In this document: positions 9,389-17,444 of the stretch, piece after piece
How positions within the stretch are numbered: position 1 is the first letter of the stretch
Layout: every line of letters begins with the position of its first letter
Assembly: GCF_015694465.1 (NCBI RefSeq)
Contig: NZ_JADQDO010000010.1
Location: 109,850-173,849, forward strand
From: Microvirga alba
GTDB lineage: Bacteria > Pseudomonadota > Alphaproteobacteria > Rhizobiales > Beijerinckiaceae
Direction: 5' to 3'
Length of the DNA: 64,000 nucleotides
The notes under the pieces: generated by a model
Told to the model about the DNA's origin: nothing
What the model saw: only the letters and a program-made list of their open reading frames with translations
The model's database searches: none
Position numbers and translations under genes: made by a program

Positions 9389-11041
9389 TTACAGGAGGGC
9401 ACTCTCCTTGCGGCCCGACAGGTGGAAGGCGGCATAGACCGCGATCGCCGTCATGGACAACAGGATGGTGGAGAGCGCCGAGGCCGTGCCGTATTCGCCG
9501 TCCATGACGGAGAGATAGATGCGCACAGGCATCGTGATCGTGCTGCCCACATAGAGCACGAGCGAGGACGAGAGCTCGTTCATGGCCGTCACGAAGCTCA
9601 TGAGCGCCCCGGCCATGATGCCGGGGACGATCAACGGCACCGTCACCTTCATGAAGGCCTTTCCGGGGGAGTAGCCCAGCGACACCGCCGCATCCTCCAG
9701 GCTCGGGCCGACCTGCTTCAACGCCGCCGCCACCGACCGCGCCGAATAGGGCAGCCGCCGCACATAGATGGCGAGGATGATGATGAGGCCGGTGCCCGTC
9801 AGCGCGATCGGAGGGTCGTTGAAGCGCGTGATGAAGGCGATACCCATGACGATACCGGGCACGATGTAGGGCACCATGAGCAGCGCATCGAGCGCGCCGG
9901 TCGCGATGTTGGGCCGCCGCGATATCAGATAACCGATCAAGGTGCCGCTGATGACGATGGCAACCACCGCGACAGACGAGAAGATCAGCGTGTTCCAGAT
10001 CGGGGCCGAGACGGTGGCAATGACCTTCTCGTAGCTCTGAAGGCTCAAGCCCGGTTGAAACACCGGCCCGCTGGTGCGGCGGAACGAGAACATGACGACG
10101 ATGATGGCCGGCAACGCGCCGATCAGGACGATGGTGTAGGCCAGTGCGTGAAGCCCCACCGCTTTGAGACCGCTCGCGTGCTTGCGTTCCGGCTTTTTCA
10201 TCAGGTTGCTGTAATAGACGTTCTTGCGCAGCACCCAGCGCTGCCCGAACACGATGATCATCGACAGGATGATGAGCACGATGCTGAGCGCGGAGGCCAT
10301 GCCGGGATTGCCGCCGACCTCGCCGCCGAACAGGTTGAAAGCCTCCGTCGCGAGCACGTTGAAATCACGCCCGATGATGCGCGGCGTCCCGAAATCCGCA
10401 ATGGACAGAACGAAGGTGAGGAGCGCGCTCGCGGCAATTGCCGGCAGGATCAGCGGCAGCGTCACCGTGAAGAGCCGCTTCATGGGCGAAACGCCGAGGC
10501 TCTCCGCCGCCTCTTCCACCGAACGGTTGATGGCTCCTAAAGCGCCGGAGGTGATCAGGAACACATGCGGAAAGAATTTGAAGCTGAAGACGAGAATGAC
10601 GCCCGCGACCCCATAGAGAGGTGGAATCGACACGCCGATGGAAGCAAGCCCCTTGCGCACCACGCCGCTCGCGCCGAACAGCACGATCCACGCATAGGCC
10701 CCGATGAAGGGCGGTGCGACGAGCGCAATCACCGCAAGCGTCTGGATGAGCGCGCGGCCGTAGATGTGGAACCGCGTCGTCACGAAGGCGAGCGTCACGC
10801 CGAGGATGAGCGCGCCCGTCATGCCGCCGAACCCGGCGATGAACGTGTTGCCGATAGCCCGCTGATAGACCTTCGTGGTGAAGATCTCGATGTAGTGGAT
10901 GAGGGAGACGGCCCCCGTGTCATTGTCGAGCAGGCTCGCCCGCAGGATCGACGAGAGCGGCCAGACCAGCAGAATGAGAAGGACCGCCCAGGCTCCGATG
11001 AGCACGAAGGTCCACAGATCGAACCGGATGCGTCTGGTCAT
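9389..11041 (-). CDS. ABC transporter permease, fused two-domain (ferric/AfuB-type)
   Basis: Inner-membrane channel of an importer. The 550-residue protein contains two tandem permease units of about 270 residues, as in FbpB/AfuB-type systems where one polypeptide makes both halves. EAA-type loops are visible in each half (EEAAESLGVSPMKRLFTVTL and LEDAAVSLGYSPGKAFMKVT). The start overlaps the ATPase stop in ATGA. The binding-protein gene is divergent at 12221. Homology says iron(III), but the partner binding protein lacks the usual ferric ligands, so an organophosphate or sugar phosphate is also possible. Confidence 0.9.
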   Translation of the reverse strand: MTRRIRFDLWTFVLIGAWAVLLILLVWPLSSILRASLLDNDTGAVSLIHYIEIFTTKVYQRAIGNTFIAGFGGMTGALILGVTLAFVTTRFHIYGRALIQTLAVIALVAPPFIGAYAWIVLFGASGVVRKGLASIGVSIPPLYGVAGVILVFSFKFFPHVFLITSGALGAINRSVEEAAESLGVSPMKRLFTVTLPLILPAIAASALLTFVLSIADFGTPRIIGRDFNVLATEAFNLFGGEVGGNPGMASALSIVLIILSMIIVFGQRWVLRKNVYYSNLMKKPERKHASGLKAVGLHALAYTIVLIGALPAIIVVMFSFRRTSGPVFQPGLSLQSYEKVIATVSAPIWNTLIFSSVAVVAIVISGTLIGYLISRRPNIATGALDALLMVPYIVPGIVMGIAFITRFNDPPIALTGTGLIIILAIYVRRLPYSARSVAAALKQVGPSLEDAAVSLGYSPGKAFMKVTVPLIVPGIMAGALMSFVTAMNELSSSLVLYVGSTITMPVRIYLSVMDGEYGTASALSTILLSMTAIAVYAAFHLSGRKESALL

Positions 11042-12111
11042 CGCGCTGGCCCCGCCTTCACGACATCGCCATTGGGACGGAACAGGGCAATCTTGTTGAG
11101 CGGCAGCCGGATTTCGACCTGGCGGCCTTCCATGACGATGAAGTCGTGTTCCGGGTCGGCGACCTGGGCTACGATCTCGCCCACGTCCGTCTTGAGGGTA
11201 TAGTGCGCCTCGCGCCCCAGGAACGTGACCTTGCGGACTTCACCCTTGAGCAAGATCGCATCGCCCTCGCCGCCTGCTCCCGCGAGAACGACGTTCTCGG
11301 GACGGATGGCGACCTCGACCGCGCCCTCCGAGCCCGGAAACGGTATCGACTGTCCGCCGACCACGAGACGTCCGCCATCGAGTTGCGCGGGCAGGAAGTT
11401 CATGGTGCCGACGAAGGCCGCGGCGAAGCGGCGCAGTGGCTTGCGGTAGATCTCGAACGGCGTGCCGATCTGCTCCACGTTGCCCTTGTTCATCACGCAG
11501 ATGCGGTCGGAGACGGCGAGCGCCTCCTCCTGGTCGTGGGTGACGTAAATCGTGGTGATGCCAAGCCGACGCTGGATGTCGCGGATATCCTCGCGCAGCT
11601 CGATGCGCAGCTTCGCGTCGAGATTCGACAGGGGCTCGTCCATGAGCAGAAGCGTCGGACGGATCGCCATGGCGCGGGCAAGGCCCACACGCTGCTGCTG
11701 GCCGCCCGACATCTCGGCGGGCAGGCGGTTCTGATAGCCGTCGAGGCGAACCATTTTCAGGCTCTCGGCCACCCGCGCCTCGATCTCGGATTTCGGCAGG
11801 GAGCGCGCCTTCAGGCCGAACGCCACGTTTTCCGCAACCGTGAGGTGCGGAAAGATCGCGTAATCCTGGAACACCATTCCAATGTCGCGCTTGTGCGCCG
11901 GCTTGTTGTCGATGCGCTCGCCCTTGACGATGATCTCGCCCTTATCCTGGTGCTGGAAGCCCGCGATGGTCCGCAACAGCGTGGTTTTTCCGCAGCCGCT
12001 GGGCCCGAGAAGCGTGAAGAACTCGCCTGACGCGATATCGAGATCGATGCTCTCAAGGACGCGTACATCCTTGTAACTCTTGGCCAAACCCTGGATTTTC
12101 AGATCCGCCAC
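11038..12111 (-). CDS. ABC transporter ATP-binding protein (FbpC/PotA-like)
   Basis: Energises the adjacent two-domain permease. The 357-residue protein has Walker A GPSGCGKTT, signature MSGGQQQRVGLARAMA, Walker [13 protein letters not shown] and switch His in YVTHDQEEA, followed by a C-terminal TOBE regulatory domain (about residues 280-350). The start is a GTG at 12111 preceded by AGGAG six bases away. It is the first gene of the minus-strand pair and is separated from the divergent binding-protein gene by 109 bases. Confidence 0.92.
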   Translation of the reverse strand: MADLKIQGLAKSYKDVRVLESIDLDIASGEFFTLLGPSGCGKTTLLRTIAGFQHQDKGEIIVKGERIDNKPAHKRDIGMVFQDYAIFPHLTVAENVAFGLKARSLPKSEIEARVAESLKMVRLDGYQNRLPAEMSGGQQQRVGLARAMAIRPTLLLMDEPLSNLDAKLRIELREDIRDIQRRLGITTIYVTHDQEEALAVSDRICVMNKGNVEQIGTPFEIYRKPLRRFAAAFVGTMNFLPAQLDGGRLVVGGQSIPFPGSEGAVEVAIRPENVVLAGAGGEGDAILLKGEVRKVTFLGREAHYTLKTDVGEIVAQVADPEHDFIVMEGRQVEIRLPLNKIALFRPNGDVVKAGPAR

Positions 12112-12121
12112 GCCCCACTCC

Positions 12122-12138
12122 TAGTTTTAGTATAACTA
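12122..12138. promoter_or_regulatory. Inverted repeat in divergent promoter region
   Basis: TAGTT-TTAGTAT-AACTA is a 5-base-arm dyad in the AT-rich 109-base gap between the ATPase and the binding-protein gene. It may be an operator or part of overlapping promoters for the divergent transport genes. Short arms, so weak support. Confidence 0.25.
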
Positions 12139-12220
12139 CATTTGCGTTGGCCTGACTTTACAAAACTTATCGGTTTCAGCAACATGCCGTAGCTTTGCTA
12201 CTTAATCCGGGGAGGATGGA

Positions 12221-13192
12221 ATGTTGAAAGTCGGTTTGACGGCGGGCGTTATGCTTGCGTCGATCAGCGTCGCCGCCATGGCGCAGGACAAGACCGTGGT
12301 CGTGTACACGGCCCATAAGGCGTCGATCGTCGACGCGCTGGTTCCGAAATTCGAAAAAGACACGGGAATCAAGGTCGACGTGGTGAAGGCCGGCTCCGGC
12401 GACATCATCAAGCGCGTGAAGGCTGAATCCTCCGCGGCCAAGGCCGACGTGATCTGGAGCATCGGAGGCGAGCAGCTCGAAGACAACAAGGACCTGCTGG
12501 CGACCTACACGCCGAAGGACGACGCCGCCCTCGTTCCGGCCTACAAGGTCAGCCCGGAATGGATCCCCTATACCGGCATCCTTCTGGTCTTGGCGGTCAA
12601 CAACAAGGAACTGAAGCCCGCCGATTATCCGAAGAGCTGGGCCGATCTCGGCGACGCCAAGTGGAAGGGCAAGATTTCCGCCGCCCGCGCCGACACCTCG
12701 GGTTCGTCGTTCCAGCAGCTGGCGACCGTTCTGATCGCCTATGGCGACAAGGGCTGGGACGTCAACAACAAGATCCTGGCCAACACCAACCTGTCCGATT
12801 CGTCCGGTGCGGTTCCGCGTTACGTCAATGACGGCGAAGCGCTCGTCGGCCTGACGCTCGAGGACAACGCCCTCGACTACGTCAAGGGCGGCGGCAACAT
12901 TGCCATCGTCTATCCGGCGGACGGCTCCTCGACCGTGGCCGACGGCGTCGCGCTGGTGAAGGGCGCACCCCATGCCGACAACGGCAAGGTGTTCATCGAT
13001 TGGCTGCTCTCCAAGCCGGTTCAGGAACAGCTCGTCTCCGAGATCGGCCGTCGTTCCGTGCGCAAGGACGTGACCGGCGCGGGCCTGAAGCCGATGAGCG
13101 AGATCAAGCTCGTCGACTACGACATCAAGAAGGTGGCCCAGAACCGCGTGGACTGGATCAACAAGTGGAAGGCCGCTCTGCAGAACCGCTGA
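12221..13192 (+). CDS. Periplasmic solute-binding protein of the ferric/AfuA-like family, substrate uncertain
   Basis: The 323-residue protein has a signal peptide (cleavage expected after AMA, residue 21) and the FbpA-like opening VVVYTAHKASIVDALVPKFE. GGGGAGG precedes the ATG. Ferric-binding FbpA proteins carry a Tyr-Tyr pair in the second half; here the matching region reads GGNIAIVYPADGSS, with no tandem tyrosines. Some family members such as AfuA of Actinobacillus bind sugar phosphates instead. With an RpiR regulator and a phosphatase-like gene next door, a phosphorylated organic substrate is the better guess. The ABC core genes are divergent. Confidence 0.85.
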   Translation: MLKVGLTAGVMLASISVAAMAQDKTVVVYTAHKASIVDALVPKFEKDTGIKVDVVKAGSGDIIKRVKAESSAAKADVIWSIGGEQLEDNKDLLATYTPKDDAALVPAYKVSPEWIPYTGILLVLAVNNKELKPADYPKSWADLGDAKWKGKISAARADTSGSSFQQLATVLIAYGDKGWDVNNKILANTNLSDSSGAVPRYVNDGEALVGLTLEDNALDYVKGGGNIAIVYPADGSSTVADGVALVKGAPHADNGKVFIDWLLSKPVQEQLVSEIGRRSVRKDVTGAGLKPMSEIKLVDYDIKKVAQNRVDWINKWKAALQNR

Positions 13193-13201
13193 GCCGAAAC
13201 C

Positions 13202-13250
13202 AGAGCGTGATCAGCAAAGTGGGTTCCGGTTTTGCGTCTGATCACGCTCT
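13202..13250. repeat. Palindromic intergenic repeat, single-module copy B
   Basis: Perfect 13-base arms AGAGCGTGATCAG and CTGATCACGCTCT enclose a 23-base centre containing GGTTCCGGTTTTGC. It starts 10 bases after the binding-protein stop codon. It is the same repeat family as 9261-9364, 52701-52803 and 62624-62669. It could also fold at the end of the mRNA and protect it, but no T-run follows. Confidence 0.8.
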
Positions 13251-13333
13251 AAGCGATTGAACTTGCACATGATCTCTTCGCCGAGCCGGGGCCCGTTCGG
13301 CGGATCATGCGCTCAGGAAACGACACGACCACC

Positions 13334-14326
13334 ATGCTGATCGAGGCATTCTCCGAGGCGAAGGATCCGTCCGCGCCTCACACCAACGAGGACCGCCTCG
13401 TGATCCTGCCGGGCCGCGCCTATGCGGTCATCGACGGAGTCACGGACCGCCTCGGAACCCGTTACGACGGGATGCTCTCCGGTCAGTATGCGGCTGTCAT
13501 CGTCAAGGGCGCGCTCGAGCATCTGCTGAGCGCGCCCGATGCGCCCACGGACGGCCACGCCATCGTCCGGGCGCTCACCGCCCGGATCTCCGACGCCTAC
13601 AAGGCGCACGGCATGTTCGAGAAAGTGCAGACCGACTGGAACGTCCGGCTCGGAGCCGCCTTGGCTCTGGTTCTGGTCCAGAAGGACACCCTCGACGTGA
13701 TCCTGGCCGGCGACAGCGGCGTGCGTATCAACGGCACGCGGATCCTTCGCATGGAAAAGGATCTCGACCTCATCACCTCGACCCTGCGCCGACAGGCCTG
13801 GCCGGTGATCGGCGAGAGGACGTCCGATCCGTTAAAGCAGGAACAGATTTCCCGCCGCATCACCTGGCACGGCACGCGCCAGCCCATCGATTCCCTGTCC
13901 GATACGCTGACCGCCGACGACATGGCGCTGATCGAACAGCGCGCCATCGAGGCCAATGTGACGGACTTGCCGCATGTTCCGCGCCACGACATCGAAAACC
14001 TCGTGCAAGGCGGTATCGTCAATGCCCAGGGCGGCTATCAGAACGCCGCCTCGACCCTGCTCGGCTATCCCTGCCTCGATGGGTTCGAGGTGCCGGAACA
14101 CCTGATCCGCATTGAGCGGCTGCCGCGCGCCGAGGTCGAGACCATCGAGATTTTCTCCGATGGCTATTTCAAGCCCGGCGATGCTTTCGGCGTGGCGGCC
14201 TGGGAGGAGGCCTTCGCGGAGGCCGAGCGGCTGGACCCCGCCAAGGTGATACTATATCCGTCCCCGAAGGGGTCGACGGCCTCGCACTGGGCCGATGACA
14301 GAACCTATCTCGGCATACGGTTCTAA
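13334..14326 (+). CDS. PP2C-like protein phosphatase family protein
   Basis: About 330 residues. Segments resemble the metal-dependent PP2C fold: THTNEDR-like SAPHTNEDRLVI near the start, AVIDGVTDRLG where PP2Cs have their metal-binding DG motif, LALVLVQKDTLDVILAGDSG matching the GDSR strand, and a late SDGYF. It is a divergent family member, so it might be a true Ser/Thr phosphatase or act on a small phospho-compound. The ATG at 13334 starts the conserved part; an in-frame ATG at 13307 would add nine residues, and neither has a strong ribosome site. It sits between the importer and the RpiR gene, 33 bases before the latter. Confidence 0.7.
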   Translation: MLIEAFSEAKDPSAPHTNEDRLVILPGRAYAVIDGVTDRLGTRYDGMLSGQYAAVIVKGALEHLLSAPDAPTDGHAIVRALTARISDAYKAHGMFEKVQTDWNVRLGAALALVLVQKDTLDVILAGDSGVRINGTRILRMEKDLDLITSTLRRQAWPVIGERTSDPLKQEQISRRITWHGTRQPIDSLSDTLTADDMALIEQRAIEANVTDLPHVPRHDIENLVQGGIVNAQGGYQNAASTLLGYPCLDGFEVPEHLIRIERLPRAEVETIEIFSDGYFKPGDAFGVAAWEEAFAEAERLDPAKVILYPSPKGSTASHWADDRTYLGIRF

Positions 14327-14359
14327 GCCTCGTCGGGTCCGGCGAGCCAGGATGACAGG

Positions 14360-15244
14360 ATGAATCGCCCCACGAACCTGATCGAGAGCATCGAACAGAT
14401 CGCGCCGAGCCTGAAGAAAGCCGAGCGCCGCGTGGCGGAGATGGCGCTCCAGGACATTGAAGGCACGACCCGCATCAGCATCAAGGCGTTCGCGGCGCAA
14501 GCGGAGGTCAGCGAACCCACGGTGATGCGTTTCGTGCGCCGGGTCGGCTGCAACGGATTCAGCGATTTCAAGCTGCGTCTCGCGCAGGATTTCGCGGTCG
14601 GGCGCATGTATATCGAGGCCGAGCGCAAGGTTCATTCCGGCGACGCCGAGACCACCGCGCAGCGCGTCTACCAATCGGCCACCGATGCGCTCGCCACGGC
14701 CTTTGCGGGGCTCGACGAGAGAGCGCTGACCAATGCGGCCAACGCCATCGCCAAGGCCGGCAAGGTCGTCTGCATCGGGGTCGGCGGCAGTTCGGCCATC
14801 ATGGCGCAGGAGATGGAAAACCGCCTCTTCCGTTTCGGCCTCTCCGTCACCGCCTCAGCCGACCCGTATAAGCAGCGCATGCTCGCGGCCATCGCCGACA
14901 AGGGCGACGCCTTCCTCATCTTTTCCGTCACCGGAAAGCCGCGCTCGCTTCTCGATGCCGCTGAAATCGCCACCGGGCGCGGCGCGACCGTCATTGCGAT
15001 CACGCAGCCGCAGAGCCCCCTGTCAGGCCACGCAAGCATTCTGCTGCCGCTCGCGGTTCCGGGCGACGAGGTGCATTTCAATTTTCCGAACCGCACCCGC
15101 TACGGCCAGCTTCTCGTCATCGATTGTCTCTCGGCCCTGGTCGGCGCATTGCGACAACCGTTGTCAGCGCGCAAGCTCCACCGGATCAGAACGGTGCTGC
15201 TCGCACTGCACGGCCACACCGAGGCGCAACCCATCGGCGATTGA
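14360..15244 (+). CDS. RpiR/MurR family regulator (HTH plus SIS domain)
   Basis: The 294-residue protein has an N-terminal HTH_6 domain (about residues 1-77, with ISIKAFAAQAEVSEPTVMRF followed by VRRVGCNGF) and a C-terminal SIS phosphosugar-binding domain (about 120-250, CIGVGGSSAIMAQEMENRLF). Members sense sugar phosphates and control uptake or catabolic genes. It follows the PP2C-like gene on the same strand and lies by the AfuA-like importer, so it is the likely regulator of that cluster. The ligand is not identifiable. Confidence 0.9.
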   Translation: MNRPTNLIESIEQIAPSLKKAERRVAEMALQDIEGTTRISIKAFAAQAEVSEPTVMRFVRRVGCNGFSDFKLRLAQDFAVGRMYIEAERKVHSGDAETTAQRVYQSATDALATAFAGLDERALTNAANAIAKAGKVVCIGVGGSSAIMAQEMENRLFRFGLSVTASADPYKQRMLAAIADKGDAFLIFSVTGKPRSLLDAAEIATGRGATVIAITQPQSPLSGHASILLPLAVPGDEVHFNFPNRTRYGQLLVIDCLSALVGALRQPLSARKLHRIRTVLLALHGHTEAQPIGD

Positions 15245-15276
15245 CACCTGACCAAGGGACTGCGCAACGCGGCCTT

Positions 15277-16299
15277 TCAGCCGTCGAAAGCAAAAAGCCC
15301 AAGCGCGCGGCGCACGTCGTCGAGCGTTTCCTGCGTGGTCGCTCTGGCCTTCAGCGTGCCCTGCCGCACGATGTCCAGGACGAACTCCGGATCCCGCGCC
15401 AGGGCAGCCCGGCGCTCTCTTATGGGGGCCAAGAGGGCCTGCAGCACGTCCTCCAGTCTGCGCTTCACAGCCATGTCGCCGAGGCCGCCGTGCCGATAGC
15501 GCGCCTTGAGATCCTCGACGCCCGCCGGATCCTCGTCGAAGGCGTCGAGATACATGAAAACGACATTGCCTTCGATGGAGCCGGGATCGCTGACGCGCAG
15601 ATGGTTCGGGTCGGTATACATGCGATGCACCGCATCGCGGATGTCATCGGACGAAGCGGAGAGCGGGATCGCGTTTCCTTGCGACTTGCTCATCTTGGCC
15701 TTCCCATCGACACCGGGAAGACGGCCGATGGCAGGAATGAGGGCCCGCGCCTCGGGCAGAATGTCCCGACCGACCTGGCGATTGATGCGGCGAACGATCT
15801 CGTTCGTCTGCTCGATCAAGGGAGCCTGATCCTCGCCGACCGGAACGACTTGTGCCTTGAAGGCGGTAATATCGGCGGCTTGTGCTGCCGGGTAGCAGAG
15901 GAATCCGGCTGGAATATCGCGTCCGAACCCGCGCGCCTGGATTTCGTCCTTGATCGTCGGATTCCGCTCCAGGCGGGCCACGGTGACGAAATTCAGATAG
16001 AGCATGCTGAGCTCGGCGAGAGCCGGTAGCGCGGATTGCAGGCAGATCGTCGACAAGGCCGGATCGATCCCGACGGCGAGGTAATCGAGCGCGACCTCAA
16101 TCACGTTGCGACGCACCTTGTCCGGATCGTGTGCATTGTCCGTGAGCGCCTGCGTGTCAGCCAGAAGCAGAAACTGACGGTGCGTGTGTTGCAGGCCGAC
16201 GCGGTTCTTGAGCGATCCCGCGTAATGTCCCAGATGCAGGGGGCCGGTCGTTCGGTCTCCGGTGAGGATGATGGGCTGGATCTGATCAGTCATAGGCAT
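15277..16299 (-). CDS. trpS: Tryptophanyl-tRNA synthetase, auxiliary type II
   Basis: Charges tRNA-Trp. The 340-residue class I synthetase has a HIGH-type motif GPLHLGHYAG near the N-terminus and KMSKS in the sequence DGKAKMSKSQGNAIPL. Wording such as LTGDRTTGPLHLGHYAGSLK and MYTDPNHLRVSDPGSIEGN matches the Deinococcus TrpRS II type, not the housekeeping FSG-x-QPTG type, so this is probably a second synthetase. I choose the ATG at 16299 because GGAG lies seven bases upstream; an ATG at 16293 is an alternative. That GGAG is inside a stem-loop, and a Trp-rich leader peptide precedes it (16415-16465), indicating control by tryptophan or charged tRNA-Trp. Confidence 0.92.
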   Translation of the reverse strand: MPMTDQIQPIILTGDRTTGPLHLGHYAGSLKNRVGLQHTHRQFLLLADTQALTDNAHDPDKVRRNVIEVALDYLAVGIDPALSTICLQSALPALAELSMLYLNFVTVARLERNPTIKDEIQARGFGRDIPAGFLCYPAAQAADITAFKAQVVPVGEDQAPLIEQTNEIVRRINRQVGRDILPEARALIPAIGRLPGVDGKAKMSKSQGNAIPLSASSDDIRDAVHRMYTDPNHLRVSDPGSIEGNVVFMYLDAFDEDPAGVEDLKARYRHGGLGDMAVKRRLEDVLQALLAPIRERRAALARDPEFVLDIVRQGTLKARATTQETLDDVRRALGLFAFDG

Positions 16300-16302
16300 G
16301 GG

Positions 16303-16383
16303 GGTCTCCAAAATGGGAGCCGCCGTGACCGGGAGACCGTTGAGCAATATAAACCGCGCCTGCCGAACACGGCGGCAACGGTC
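16303..16383 (-). promoter_or_regulatory. Leader with mutually exclusive stem-loops controlling trpS
   Basis: Three perfect inverted pairs overlap in the untranslated leader. (1) GACCGTTG: 16376-16383 with 16335-16342. (2) GGTCTCC/GGAGACC: 16332-16338 with 16303-16309; the second arm contains the trpS Shine-Dalgarno. (3) a 9-base pair at 16368-16376 with 16319-16327. Pairs 1 and 2 share bases 16335-16338, so forming one limits the other. A GC-rich hairpin followed by TTTATATT lies inside stem 1. The layout fits attenuation of transcription or translation initiation; the exact mechanism is inferred. Confidence 0.6.
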
Positions 16384-16414
16384 ATTGTTTCAAGACATGA
16401 CGACGTGCCGCTCC

Positions 16415-16465
16415 TTACGAGGAGCGCCACCAAAGGTTTTGGGTCGGGTTCGCGACGTCGATCAT
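16415..16465 (-). CDS. Tryptophan leader peptide (trpL-like) upstream of trpS
   Basis: A 16-codon frame encodes MIDVANPTQNLWWRSS and stops at 16415. Two adjacent Trp codons lie at 16427-16432. The core resembles the rhizobial trpL peptide of Sinorhizobium ([14 protein letters not shown]). Its Arg-Ser-Ser-stop codons sit in a perfect hairpin (16410-16415 with 16420-16425), so a ribosome stalled on Trp would affect local folding. The same frame can start at an ATG at 16510, adding 15 codons and a third Trp. Neither start has a good ribosome site; the Sinorhizobium leader is leaderless, which may apply here. It lies between the SDR stop and trpS, 115 bases before the trpS start. Confidence 0.72.
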   Translation of the reverse strand: MIDVANPTQNLWWRSS

Positions 16466-16478
16466 GCCTTTCGCATGC

Positions 16479-16497
16479 CACAGGCAGGTGGCCTGTG
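16479..16497. promoter_or_regulatory. Inverted repeat upstream of the trp leader peptide
   Basis: CACAGGC-AGGTG-GCCTGTG has 7-base perfect arms. It overlaps a TTGTCA sequence (16496-16501, minus strand) that could be a -35 element placed for a start near the leader ATG at 16465; no good -10 is seen. It may be an operator, or a hairpin at the end of the SDR transcript, which stops at 16525. Confidence 0.35.
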
Positions 16498-16524
16498 ACA
16501 AGCTCTCCATCGGGAGGGCCCGGA

Positions 16525-17301
16525 TCAAAACTCCGCGCCGCAGAACTCGCGCGCCATCGTCGTGGAGCCGACCGAGAGCCCGCCATCGACGGGAAGGATT
16601 GCGCCTGTGATCATGCGCGCATCCGGACCGATGAGGAAGGCGGCGACGCCCGCGATGTCATCCGGCACGCAGATGTCGCCCAGGGGATACCAGCGCTTCA
16701 GGCGCTCGAAGATTTCCGGGTTCTCTTCGACGCGCGCCTTCCAGGCCTGCGTCTTGACACTGCCGGGAGCGATGGCGTTGGCGCGAATGCCGTGCCGGCC
16801 GAGTTCGACGGCGAGGAAACGGGTCAGCTGACCAAGCCCCGCCTTCGCGGCGCTATAGGCCGGATAGCCATAGATGCCCGAGCCGTTGACGGAGGAGATG
16901 TTGAGGATGGTACCGCGCTTGCGCGCGATCATGCCGTCCTGAACGGCGCGCACGCAGCGCCAGGCCCCGTTGAGATTGAGGTCGATATCGGCCAGCCATT
17001 CCTTCTCGCCGGTGGTGGCGAGCGTCGGGCTGACGACACCCCCCGCATTGTTGACGAGAACATCGACGCCGCCGAACAGCGCCTCCACCCGAGAGACCGC
17101 CTCCTGCACCGACTCGAGGCTCGTCACATCCGCTTCAACGCCGAGCAGGGTCGAGGACGAGCCCAGGGCGGAAATCGCATTCGCCAGCGCGGCCTCGTCT
17201 CGGTCGAGCATCGCGACCTTATGACCGCCCGCCAGAAAACGCCGACACAGGGCCTGCCCGATATCACCCGCGCCGCCGGTCACGATGATGGTCTCGCTCA
17301 T
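16525..17301 (-). CDS. Short-chain dehydrogenase/reductase (SDR)
   Basis: NAD(P)-dependent oxidoreductase of 258 residues. Classical SDR signs are present: TGGAGDIGQ cofactor loop near residue 8, NNAG, catalytic Ser in ISSVNGSG, and YSAAK with the catalytic Tyr and Lys. The acidic residue in MLDRDE after strand 2 favours NAD. It ends DGGLSVG as typical. It is divergent from the enolase-superfamily gene with a 143-base gap, so it may belong to the same catabolic unit. Substrate unknown. Confidence 0.9.
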   Translation of the reverse strand: MSETIIVTGGAGDIGQALCRRFLAGGHKVAMLDRDEAALANAISALGSSSTLLGVEADVTSLESVQEAVSRVEALFGGVDVLVNNAGGVVSPTLATTGEKEWLADIDLNLNGAWRCVRAVQDGMIARKRGTILNISSVNGSGIYGYPAYSAAKAGLGQLTRFLAVELGRHGIRANAIAPGSVKTQAWKARVEENPEIFERLKRWYPLGDICVPDDIAGVAAFLIGPDARMITGAILPVDGGLSVGSTTMAREFCGAEF

Positions 17302-17341
17302 GGCGTTCCTCCACGCTCGCTCATTCGAAGAATGTAGCTTG

Positions 17342-17377
17342 GTGCATATTTTAGCCGAAGTGAATGCCTCAATGCAC
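17342..17377. promoter_or_regulatory. Spaced inverted repeat in SDR/enolase divergent promoter
   Basis: GTGCAT at 17342-17347 and ATGCAC at 17372-17377 form a dyad spaced by 24 bases, within the 143-base gap between divergent genes. It could be a shared operator. The short arms make chance possible. Confidence 0.28.
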
Positions 17378-17444
17378 GAAAATCGCGTTGTTAAACTACG
17401 TTTTTGCCCCTAGTCTTCCGCGCGACAACGCATTCGGTGAGCCT

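Noticed and set aside
12221..13192. Calling the importer a proven iron(III) system
   Set aside because: Family homology suggests it, but the paired tyrosine ligands are absent and the neighbours suggest phosphorylated solutes.
13202..13250. Treating the palindrome as a simple terminator
   Set aside because: No T-run follows, and it matches three other intergenic repeats in the window.
16300..16465. T-box riboswitch before trpS
   Set aside because: No AGGGTGG-ACCGCG antiterminator motif or specifier loop is seen; a Trp leader peptide explains the region better.
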